A stretch of DNA of 7,178 nt from NCBI GenBank assembly GCA_900769785.1, contig CAAGHV010000073.1, positions 1 to 7,178 on the forward strand. Reading direction: 5' to 3'. A program made the translations under genes and the position numbers. The DNA is from Bacteroidales bacterium (GTDB lineage: Bacteria; Bacteroidota; Bacteroidia; Bacteroidales; P3). This document shows, one piece after another, positions 1 to 7,032 of the stretch (position 1 is the stretch's first letter; the number at the start of each line of letters is the position of its first letter). The notes beneath the pieces were generated by a model, which saw only the letters and a program-made list of their open reading frames with translations, was not told the origin of the DNA and did no database searches.

Positions 1-2
1 GC

Positions 3-461
3 TACAACAAGATTGGATACCACGTAGGTGTATTTACAGCCTATCCTTTCAGCAATTTGAGCAGTGGAGTTGTCGAATTATCATATACTTCCAAGGGTGC
101 TCGATATAGTGAAATACAACAAGTAACTGTAGTGGACTACGTAGAAATAAGTTTACTCTACGGATTAAAAGTTAGTGAAAAGTTAGAGATACTAGCAGGA
201 GTACAACCTTCGGTGCTTACCGGCTCCAACGTTACAGAAGCAGGAGTAGATATGGGCGACATTGTAAAATTCAATAAAGTGGATGTACCCGTAGCAATAG
301 GTTTGCGACTATATCTCAATTCACATATTGCATTAGAAGCACGTCTAAGTTATTCGCTAACAAATATCAATGGCAATGGATCATTTGGTATCGAAGGCTT
401 GTTTGGAAACATTGGTCAGTTCAACAACGTATTATCAGGAAGTTTAATATATAAATTATAA
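3..461 (+). CDS. Outer-membrane beta-barrel protein, PorT-like (5' end missing)
   Basis: The frame is open to the left edge, so the first codons and any signal peptide are outside the window; 152 codons are visible. A TTG at 57 could be taken as a start, but the upstream codons (ending IGYHVGVFTAYPFSNL) fit the same protein, so I treat it as internal. The visible part alternates polar and hydrophobic residues in short strands separated by turns, including a YTSKGAR segment, a DYVEISLLYGLKV strand, a LEILAGVQPS strand and a final SGSLIYKL strand. This pattern is typical of the PorT / OMP_b-brl_2 family of small Bacteroidota outer-membrane barrels. These proteins sit in the outer membrane and mostly have no known substrate; PorT itself belongs to type IX secretion, but nothing here shows that this protein does. 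It ends 24 bases before trxB on the same strand. The barrel class is fairly sure; the exact family is less so. Confidence 0.75.
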   Translation, partial: YNKIGYHVGVFTAYPFSNLSSGVVELSYTSKGARYSEIQQVTVVDYVEISLLYGLKVSEKLEILAGVQPSVLTGSNVTEAGVDMGDIVKFNKVDVPVAIGLRLYLNSHIALEARLSYSLTNINGNGSFGIEGLFGNIGQFNNVLSGSLIYKL

Positions 462-485
462 ATAACAATTAATAAGAATACAATT

Positions 486-1424
486 ATGTCGAAAATAGAA
501 CAAGTACGCTGTCTTATTATAGGCTCGGGTCCTGCCGGTTACACTGCCGGTATATATACAAGCCGTGCCGATTTGAAACCTGTATTGTACGAAGGTCGTC
601 AGCCGGGCGGGCAATTGACCATCACTACAGAGATAGAAAACTTTCCGGGCTACCCTAGCGGAATTTCCGGAACAGAGATGATGGAAGATTTGAAAAAACA
701 AGCTCAACGCTTTGGCACCGACATCCGCCAAGGACACATCGAAAGTGTAGATTTCTCTAAACGTCCGTTTACTGTTGTCGACGATTGTGGCAACACTATT
801 ATGGCCGAAAGTGTTATCGTGGCTACAGGAGCTTCGGCTCGTTGGTTGGGCCTTGAAAGCGAACGCAAATTCTTTGGCATGGGTGTGTCGGCATGTGCTA
901 CTTGCGATGGTTTCTTCTATCGTGGACAAGATGTTGCCGTTGTAGGTGGTGGCGATACCGCTTGCGAAGAGGCTTCGTACCTTGCCAACATTTGCAACAA
1001 AGTTTACCTTATAGTAAGAAGAGACGAGCTTAGAGCATCTAAAGCTATGCAACACGAAGTGACCAGCAATCCTAAGATAGAAATTCTTTGGAACTGTGTG
1101 ACCGAAGAAATAGTAGGCGACGAAGACGGTGTAACAGGTGCCAACATCAAAAATGTGAAAACCAACGAAAACTTCAAAATAGAAGTATCGGGATTTTTTG
1201 TAGCCATAGGCCACAAACCTAACACCGAAATATTCAAAGGTCAGTTGGATATGGACGAAAACGGTTATCTTAAAACTCAAGACCCAAGCGCCCAAACCAA
1301 TGTTCCCGGTGTATTTGCTGCCGGCGACGTATGCGACCCTAACTACCGCCAAGCTATTGTAGCTGCAGGTAAAGGTTGCGTGGCTGCCATTGATGCCGAA
1401 AGATTCTTGAACTTAAATAAGTAG
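486..1424 (+). CDS. trxB: Thioredoxin reductase (NADPH)
   Basis: This is a complete 312-residue flavoprotein, the usual length for low-molecular-weight bacterial thioredoxin reductase, which uses NADPH and FAD to reduce thioredoxin in the cytoplasm. Visible motifs run in the expected order: the FAD-binding GSGPAG at residues 13-18, the PGGQL segment near 40-44, the redox-active CATC with cysteines 137 and 140, the NADPH-binding GGGDTA at 154-159, and the second FAD motif GDVCDPNYRQA at 280-290. Arg178, Arg179 and Arg183 (RRDELR) match the residues that bind the 2'-phosphate of NADPH in E. coli TrxB, so NADPH rather than NADH is likely. ATG at 486 lies just before the FAD motif as expected. 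The leader is A/T-rich with no clear Shine-Dalgarno sequence, common in Bacteroidota. It sits 23 bases ahead of the porin gene. The CATC motif separates it from AhpF-like and ferredoxin-NADP reductase relatives. All key residues are present. Confidence 0.97.
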   Translation: MSKIEQVRCLIIGSGPAGYTAGIYTSRADLKPVLYEGRQPGGQLTITTEIENFPGYPSGISGTEMMEDLKKQAQRFGTDIRQGHIESVDFSKRPFTVVDDCGNTIMAESVIVATGASARWLGLESERKFFGMGVSACATCDGFFYRGQDVAVVGGGDTACEEASYLANICNKVYLIVRRDELRASKAMQHEVTSNPKIEILWNCVTEEIVGDEDGVTGANIKNVKTNENFKIEVSGFFVAIGHKPNTEIFKGQLDMDENGYLKTQDPSAQTNVPGVFAAGDVCDPNYRQAIVAAGKGCVAAIDAERFLNLNK

Positions 1425-1447
1425 AACAACATACTGATACTCGAATT

Positions 1448-3544
1448 TTGAGATACAGAAAACACATAATATTTATAATAATACTTTTGGGATGGAGCGG
1501 AGTTTTCGCCCAATTTGTACCCGCAAACGGAGTACCAATTAGTGCAAGAAACAACATTGGAGGTTTCAACAACACCTCCAATCCTTTTCCTTCACACGAA
1601 GAAGAAAAAAACGACACCCTACCTAAAGGTATTATTTTTGATTACGAAGTCATTCCAGATTCTACATTGTTGGAATCGGTTTATTATTTTTATCTCAAAC
1701 CATTAGACGCCAAAATATATTATGCCTTCCACCCTACCCTGCTACCAGACTATATAGAACAGTCAGATATACTGTTTTCGTTCAACAACAACTACTATCT
1801 CAATACCGGAAATGTAGGTTCGCCACATATATCACTACTACCCGATTGTGGCAAAGACATATCTTTCAAGTATCAACCAAGTGTATTCGACGGCTACGGA
1901 TATTCATTCAACAACCTACCTTTCTACCAAACCGAACGTCCATATACAGTACTAAGTTTCTACAACTCGCTGATATCGGACTATCAGGTGCGTGTTATAC
2001 ATACCCAAAATCTAACACGACGTTGGAACATTGCCCTGCACTACGACCTTATAAACTCCGAAGGAGCATATTCCAACCAAAAGACATTGAACAACTACCT
2101 AGGAATATCCACCAACTACTATTCCTCCAACCTACGCTACCAAGTGAAAGGTGGCATAATATGGAAAAAATTAAACATACAAGAAAATGGCGGTATAGTT
2201 GCCGACAGCTTGTTTACCGAAAATATACAAAGTAACCGCTCGGGTATTCCCGTAAATATGTACTATGCTGCCACAAAATACAACAAATTTGCAGTGGTGG
2301 CTCACCAGTCGTACAACTTTGCACGAAAGATAGAAACCTTTATACATACCGACACCGTTGCGGCTGCCACCGACAGCAGTGCCGCCGTGATAACCTACGA
2401 CACGACGACCTACAAAGGATCGCCGTTCAACCTTGGGGTATTGAGCCACCAAATAACGTTGGACAATACCAAACGCAACTTCTACCACAGCAACATAGAC
2501 CCTCTTTATTATCCTAACATTTATGTCGATTCTACCAACACCTTCGACAGCGTTTCGTATTTGAAGATAGAAAACCTGCTGTTTTGGAGCAACGACGCCT
2601 ACAAGGACTATAGTTATAAAAATCCGTTCAAACTAAGCGTGGGTATCAAACATATATGTGCTCAGAGTACGCTTACATACGGACTCGACTACGGATACGT
2701 TCAGTCGTTGTGGATAAACTCGCTTTTGCCGTTTGCCAAAGCCGACATATTGTTGGGCAAATTTACCATCAACCTTTTTGCCGAAAAATCCATCTCGGAC
2801 TTTACCGTTATGCAGAACAACAACTTGGTTAAAGCCAAAATATCGTACACTGCAAACTACCATGTTGTCAGCATTTCGGCATACAATTCGCATAAGTCGC
2901 CCGACCTGTTCTATTACAACTACTTTGGCAACAACTATGCTTGGTGCAACAGAGAATACGAAACTATTCGTACCAACAACATCAATTTCAAATATAATTG
3001 GAAAGACTACATAGAGCTGTCGTCGGGTATAACCAACGCCCAAAACATGGTATGGCTTGATACCAACAGTCTGCCTTTCCAAACCGACCGAAGTGCATGG
3101 CTAGCACAAACGAAGCTAAATACCAACTTGAAGTTTGGGCTATTCAATTGGCGTACTTTCAACGCGCTACAGTTTACCTCAGACAATGATGTATTTCGGG
3201 TTCCAACATTTGCTTGTAAGCACTCATACTTTTTCAATTTCACATTGTTCAACAAAGCATTGGAGTTGCAAACAGGTGTAGATTTTCGCTACCACACCAC
3301 TTTTTATGCCGATGCCTACAACCCTTCTATGGCAGCATTCTATCGGCAAAACAATATTGAAGTAGGGAACTATATATGGATGGACATATTCGCTTCGTTG
3401 CAAATAAAACATGCTACTATATTTTTGAAACTATATCATATAAACTCTCTTTGGGAAAAGAATCCCAACTATTTTGTAATACCCCACTATCCGGGTCAAG
3501 ACTTTACCCTACAATGGGGATTTGTTTGGAAATTTTTCGACTAG
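1448..3544 (+). CDS. Putative outer-membrane porin (Porin_10-like), TTG start
   Basis: This 698-residue protein has a clear signal peptide: basic RYRKH, a hydrophobic stretch IIFIIILLGW, then SGVFA with likely cleavage after Ala21, leaving Gln22 first. The mature part is rich in Tyr, Asn, Phe and Ser and has many alternating strands, as in a large beta-barrel. Segments I recognise as typical of the Bacteroidota putative porin family (Porin_10) are GNVGSP at 121-126, RPYTVLSFY at 164-172, HTQNLTRRWN at 185-194 and the aromatic C-terminus QWGFVWKFFD. It should lie in the outer membrane; its solute is unknown. The start is unusual. The in-frame stop at 1418-1420 is followed by no ATG or GTG, so TTG at 1448 is the only ordinary start that keeps the whole signal peptide. 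It begins 23 bases after trxB and ends 3 bases before the ligase's first ATG. Membrane location is well supported, transport function only by family. Confidence 0.85.
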   Translation: MRYRKHIIFIIILLGWSGVFAQFVPANGVPISARNNIGGFNNTSNPFPSHEEEKNDTLPKGIIFDYEVIPDSTLLESVYYFYLKPLDAKIYYAFHPTLLPDYIEQSDILFSFNNNYYLNTGNVGSPHISLLPDCGKDISFKYQPSVFDGYGYSFNNLPFYQTERPYTVLSFYNSLISDYQVRVIHTQNLTRRWNIALHYDLINSEGAYSNQKTLNNYLGISTNYYSSNLRYQVKGGIIWKKLNIQENGGIVADSLFTENIQSNRSGIPVNMYYAATKYNKFAVVAHQSYNFARKIETFIHTDTVAAATDSSAAVITYDTTTYKGSPFNLGVLSHQITLDNTKRNFYHSNIDPLYYPNIYVDSTNTFDSVSYLKIENLLFWSNDAYKDYSYKNPFKLSVGIKHICAQSTLTYGLDYGYVQSLWINSLLPFAKADILLGKFTINLFAEKSISDFTVMQNNNLVKAKISYTANYHVVSISAYNSHKSPDLFYYNYFGNNYAWCNREYETIRTNNINFKYNWKDYIELSSGITNAQNMVWLDTNSLPFQTDRSAWLAQTKLNTNLKFGLFNWRTFNALQFTSDNDVFRVPTFACKHSYFFNFTLFNKALELQTGVDFRYHTTFYADAYNPSMAAFYRQNNIEVGNYIWMDIFASLQIKHATIFLKLYHINSLWEKNPNYFVIPHYPGQDFTLQWGFVWKFFD

Positions 3545-3547
3545 TCC

Positions 3548-3613
3548 ATGCCTAAGCCTTACACAACAAACAAAGCGATTTTTATTTTTAAACAAAGCAA
3601 AAACAAAAACATG
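3548..3613 (+). promoter_or_regulatory. Two possible starts for the ligase/acyltransferase gene
   Basis: ATG at 3548 lies 3 bases after the porin stop codon and gives a 21-residue N-terminal addition rich in Lys and Asn that matches no part of the adenylation fold. ATG at 3611 follows a run of A-rich sequence (about 3577-3610) that looks like a typical Bacteroidota leader, and it starts the protein with MLAERNKVALTY, directly at the fold. No Shine-Dalgarno sequence decides between them. The close spacing favours 3548 through translational coupling; the composition favours 3611. The gene is given from 3548 as the longest reading. Confidence 0.5.
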
Positions 3614-6073
3614 TTAGCAGAAAGAAACAAAGTAGCATTAACCTATAAAAATCAAGAGTATACATACAAGCAACTACTACAAGTTTCGCAAATGTATGCC
3701 GATGCTTTTTCGAAAGATTGCCAACCTGCCAAGGTTGTTATACATGCCGAAAACTCGCCCGAATGGTGCTTTGCCCTTTATGGTTCCATGAGATGCAACG
3801 CCGTTGTGGTTCCCATCGACGTACAGTCTACCAAGAAAGAAATAGAATATATCATAAACGACTGCACACCCGACATCGTATTTATATCCGACAACAAAGC
3901 CGAACTTTTCGAAACCATCGACTGCAAAGGGGCTAAGATATTCACGCCGTCGCAGATAAGTACCCACAACTACGAAAGCGTAGCCATAACAGAGATACCT
4001 GTCCGCACACCCGACGAAACCATGTTTATAATATACACATCGGGTACCACCGGCAACCCTAAAGGCGTTATGCTGTCGTACAAGAACGTGCTGTTCAACA
4101 TCGATGCCGTAAGCGTGTCGGTGCCTATCTTCAAAGAAGAAAGCAACGTAATGATATTGTTGCCTTTGCACCATGTGTTTCCACTTATCGGCAGCCTTGT
4201 GGCTCCGCTATATGTGGGCAGCACAGTGCATATTGCCGAAGGCATGAATGCCGAAGCCATCCTTACCACCCTCACACAGGGCAAGGTGTCGCTTATTATC
4301 GGTGTGCCACGCCTTTACGACATGTTGGTAAAGGGTGTGATGAACAAGATAAACGCCTCGCCCATAACCCGCATGCTATACAAAGTGGTGAAAGCCATAG
4401 GCAACGACAACCTTTCGAAGATTGTGTTTAAGAGCGTCCACACCAAATTCGGAGGACACATCGAATACCTTGTGTCGGGCGGTGCCGCACTATCCATCGA
4501 GACGGCCACCATCCTTAAAACCCTTGGTTTCTATGTGCTTGAAGGCTACGGCATGACCGAGGCGGCGCCTATGATTACCTTTACTCGTCCCGGACGAAGA
4601 AAGATAGGCTATACCGGCGACCCTCTGCCTAACATAGAAGTGAAAATTGCCGACAACGGCGAAATATGCCTTAAAGGCGACAACGTTATGCAGGGCTACT
4701 ACCAACGCAAGGACGAAACCGACCAAATATTGATAGACGGATGGTTGCATACCGGCGACATCGGGGTGCTGAACAAACACGGGTTGAAGATAACGGGACG
4801 TATAAAAGAAATAATTGTAACATCCAACGGCAAAAACATAAACCCGGAACTGCTTGAACAAGACTTTATAAAGAACAGCCAGTTTGTGGAAGAGATAGGA
4901 ATATTCTTGCACAAAGACGTGCTGCACGCCGCCATACGTCCGAATATGACCAACATTCGCCTACAATCGGTGGAAAATATGGACTTGCTGATAAAAGACG
5001 AGGTGACGAAATTCAACACCCAAAACCCTCCATACAAGAGAATTAAACAATACCATATCATCTCTGACGAGTTTCCAAAGACACGTCTGGGCAAGCTGCA
5101 ACGCTACAAACTGCCATCGCTGGTGGAAAGTCCTCGCAACAACGCCGACGACGAAGATCTTGAAAAGAAATCTGAAGTGTACAAACTGTTGAAAGCCTTT
5201 ATCGAAGACGAAACAGGCGGAAAAGCAACAGAAAACGACCACTTCGAGATAGACCTTTCCATGGACTCGCTAAGCAAGGTGTCGCTGTTGGCGTTTATAG
5301 AAAACTCGTTCGACATTTGCCTCAACGAGGAAAACATAGACGAGCTGAACACCCTCGGAAAGCTGAGCACATACATAGAAGAGCAGGACTGCGAGCTGAA
5401 AGAAAGCAAGATAACCTGGAAAGAGATACTATCGACAAAGATAGACATCAAGTTGCCAAAACCGGGTATAATACACTGGTTTGTAAACAGCTTGTCTAAA
5501 GTTTTGTTTTCGGTGATGTACCGTTTCCGCTACAAAGGGTCGAAAAACATACCCGACGAGCCTTGCATCATCGTTGCCAACCACCGCAGTGCCCTCGACG
5601 GCTTGCTGCTGACATACAAACTGCCTCACAGAGTGAACAAAAACACATTCTTCTTTGCAAAAGAGAAACACTGGAGAAGCAAGTTTACACAGTTTATGGC
5701 CAAGAAGAACAACATCATACTTATGGACATCAACAAGAATGTTCGCGAGTCGTTGCAAGAGATGTGTGCCGTGCTGCAAAAAGGCAAAAACATAGTCATA
5801 TTCCCCGAAGGCACTCGCTCCAAAACCAACAAGCTGAACAAGTTTAAGACCACCTTTGCCATTCTGAGCAAGGAACTTAACGTGCCTGTAGTGCCTGTCG
5901 TTATATCGGGTAGCGAACGTGCGGTATACCACAATGTGAAAGTGCCATTCCCTCGTTTGTTTACAAAAATAAATGTCGACGTGCTTAAACCTATATACCC
6001 TTCCGAAGAACAATCGGCGGAAAGTATGAGAGACAGGGTTGTGAGCAAGATCAAGAAACATCTTTCGAAATAG
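3548..6073 (+). CDS. Trifunctional acyl ligase - acyl carrier - PlsC acyltransferase
   Basis: This 841-residue protein has three domains. Residues about 25-525 are an AMP-forming acyl ligase: P-loop YTSGTTGNPKG (163-173), GYGMTE (333-338), GWLHTGD (398-404), the TGR hinge and TSNGKN (416-430), and catalytic Lys516 in TRLGK. Residues about 540-612 resemble an acyl carrier protein, with Ser574 in MDSL as the likely phosphopantetheine site. Residues about 640-841 are a PlsC-type acyltransferase, with the HX4D pair His679/Asp684 and FPEGTRS at 752-758. It probably activates a free fatty acid with ATP, holds it as a thioester and passes it to a lysophospholipid at the inner face of the membrane. 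E. coli Aas does similar work with the domains in reverse order. In motif II, where many PlsC proteins have Arg, the sequence reads MDINKN. There is no clear membrane helix. A second ATG at 3611 (residue 22) may be the true start. The domains are clear; the substrate is inferred. Confidence 0.9.
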   Translation: MPKPYTTNKAIFIFKQSKNKNMLAERNKVALTYKNQEYTYKQLLQVSQMYADAFSKDCQPAKVVIHAENSPEWCFALYGSMRCNAVVVPIDVQSTKKEIEYIINDCTPDIVFISDNKAELFETIDCKGAKIFTPSQISTHNYESVAITEIPVRTPDETMFIIYTSGTTGNPKGVMLSYKNVLFNIDAVSVSVPIFKEESNVMILLPLHHVFPLIGSLVAPLYVGSTVHIAEGMNAEAILTTLTQGKVSLIIGVPRLYDMLVKGVMNKINASPITRMLYKVVKAIGNDNLSKIVFKSVHTKFGGHIEYLVSGGAALSIETATILKTLGFYVLEGYGMTEAAPMITFTRPGRRKIGYTGDPLPNIEVKIADNGEICLKGDNVMQGYYQRKDETDQILIDGWLHTGDIGVLNKHGLKITGRIKEIIVTSNGKNINPELLEQDFIKNSQFVEEIGIFLHKDVLHAAIRPNMTNIRLQSVENMDLLIKDEVTKFNTQNPPYKRIKQYHIISDEFPKTRLGKLQRYKLPSLVESPRNNADDEDLEKKSEVYKLLKAFIEDETGGKATENDHFEIDLSMDSLSKVSLLAFIENSFDICLNEENIDELNTLGKLSTYIEEQDCELKESKITWKEILSTKIDIKLPKPGIIHWFVNSLSKVLFSVMYRFRYKGSKNIPDEPCIIVANHRSALDGLLLTYKLPHRVNKNTFFFAKEKHWRSKFTQFMAKKNNIILMDINKNVRESLQEMCAVLQKGKNIVIFPEGTRSKTNKLNKFKTTFAILSKELNVPVVPVVISGSERAVYHNVKVPFPRLFTKINVDVLKPIYPSEEQSAESMRDRVVSKIKKHLSK

Positions 6074-6103
6074 ACCGCATACAAACATCAAAAACAATAT
6101 ATT

Positions 6104-6922
6104 ATGAGCAAGACAATGAAAATAATACTACTTGTTTTGGGAGGAATAATAGGCGGAATATGGGGTTGGCTGGACAATGCTCCAACCAACAGCTACCACG
6201 AAGAGGCTGCCGAAGAGGTTGACGGTGCCGGCATAGAGATAGAATATGCCACGACCATCAGCGACCGCCCCGAGCAGATAATAAAGCACACAGCCTATAC
6301 CGTCAGCTTCAACAGCGAGTGGCAGTTGCCCAACTGGGTAGGCTACGAACTGACCAACAACGAAACCTTTGGCGATGTGCCTCGCAGCAAGAAGTTTACC
6401 ACCGACCCTTTGGTAGAAGGACGTTGTGCCACCACCGACGACTACACCCATAGCGGCTACGACCGCGGACACATGGCTCCGGCTGCTGACATGAAGTGGA
6501 GCCAAACGGCTATGGACGAGAGCTTTTACACATCGAATATATGTCCACAAAACAGAAACCTTAATGCCGGCGACTGGAACGACCTGGAAGAATATGCCAG
6601 AGTATGGGCCAGAATGTACAACTATATATATGTAGTATGTGGCCCTGTGGTAGGCAAAAATCCAAAAACCATTGGCGAAAACAAAGTGGCAGTGCCCGAA
6701 GGTTTCTTCAAAGTGTTCTTGAGAAAAGACAAACCTACCAACAGCTGGAAGACTATCGCTTTCTACTTTAAGAACGAAGCCGGAAACAGAAATCTGGACG
6801 TATACATCAAGAGTGTGAACGAGATAGAAGCCATAAGCGGCATAGACTTCTTTGCATTCTTGCCCGACGATATAGAAACTGCCATTGAAAGCCAAACTAA
6901 TATATCCGATTGGATTTTTTAG
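6104..6922 (+). CDS. DNA/RNA non-specific endonuclease, membrane-anchored or secreted
   Basis: This 272-residue protein belongs to the beta-beta-alpha-metal nuclease family of Serratia nuclease and NucA, which cut DNA and RNA without sequence preference using Mg2+. The signature DRGHMAPA lies at 120-127, with His123 as the general base. It is followed by SNICPQNRNLNAGDW, where Asn154 is the expected metal ligand, and by Glu162 in NDLEEYAR, matching the second conserved acidic position. The N-terminus has Lys at 3 and 6, then a hydrophobic glycine-rich stretch (ILLVLGGIIGGIWGW, 8-22), so it is probably exported and acts in the periplasm or outside the cell. There is no lipobox cysteine and no clear signal-peptidase site, so it may stay anchored. 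A second ATG at 6116 (residue 5) is an alternative start. It begins 30 bases after the ligase gene. No small partner gene that could encode an inhibitor is seen beside it, which argues against a toxin/immunity pair. The nuclease call is firm; its location is inferred. Confidence 0.93.
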   Translation: MSKTMKIILLVLGGIIGGIWGWLDNAPTNSYHEEAAEEVDGAGIEIEYATTISDRPEQIIKHTAYTVSFNSEWQLPNWVGYELTNNETFGDVPRSKKFTTDPLVEGRCATTDDYTHSGYDRGHMAPAADMKWSQTAMDESFYTSNICPQNRNLNAGDWNDLEEYARVWARMYNYIYVVCGPVVGKNPKTIGENKVAVPEGFFKVFLRKDKPTNSWKTIAFYFKNEAGNRNLDVYIKSVNEIEAISGIDFFAFLPDDIETAIESQTNISDWIF

Positions 6923-6982
6923 CATGTTGCCGATACCATTATAATATATATAAACACGCAAGGCACGAAATGTATGTGTCTA

Positions 6983-7018
6983 TTGCAGATTTTGTAAACG
7001 CGTTTGCGAAATCTGCAA
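6983..7018 (+). terminator. 18+18 base inverted repeat after the nuclease gene, possible terminator
   Basis: The arms TTGCAGATTT (6983-6992) and AAATCTGCAA (7009-7018) pair perfectly, and the core AAACGCGTTT (6996-7005) is itself a perfect palindrome. Overall 16 of 18 positions are complementary in DNA. The two exceptions (6993/7008 and 6995/7006) are T opposite G, so they become G-U pairs in a + strand transcript but A-C mismatches in a - strand transcript. This favours an RNA hairpin from rightward transcription. It starts 60 bases after the nuclease stop and is followed by a T-rich stretch (7019-7031, 9 of 13 T, ending in five T). That fits an intrinsic terminator with an imperfect U-tract. 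A protein-binding operator is the main alternative. Confidence 0.55.
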
Positions 7019-7032
7019 ATTATCTATTTTTG
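7003..7032 (+). promoter_or_regulatory. Bacteroidota-type promoter-like sequence pointing right
   Basis: TTTG at 7003-7006 and TATTTTTG at 7025-7032 match the Bacteroides -33 (TTTG) and -7 (TAnnTTTG) elements, with 18 bases between them, slightly short of the usual 19 or so. It would start transcription a few bases after 7032, toward a gene beyond the right edge. The -33 element lies inside the right half of the inverted repeat, so the palindrome could be an operator here. The same T-rich run can instead be read as the tail of a terminator; both readings cannot be fully separated by sequence alone. Confidence 0.35.

Noticed and set aside
456..1352. A long open frame (298 codons) on the - strand opposite trxB.
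   Set aside because: It lies wholly over a clearly real gene with all catalytic motifs, has no recognisable family pattern, and is rich in Phe, Tyr, Val and His, as expected for the complement of ordinary codons.
6104..6922. The nuclease as part of a toxin/immunity or anti-phage system.
   Set aside because: There is no adjacent small immunity-like gene, delivery domain, repeat array or other defence gene in the window. Family and context fit a general exported nuclease.
6128..6961. A 277-codon open frame on the - strand opposite the nuclease gene.
   Set aside because: It mirrors the nuclease gene, which has its full active site. The opposite translation shows no domain and no coherent signal peptide or membrane pattern. 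Other long - strand frames over 3677-6097 were rejected for the same reason.
6983..7018. The palindrome as a chromosome-dimer resolution (dif) site.
   Set aside because: dif sites have two 11-base arms around a roughly 6-base centre, about 28 bases in all. Here the pairing runs through the centre over 36 bases, and I do not recognise a Xer-binding sequence.
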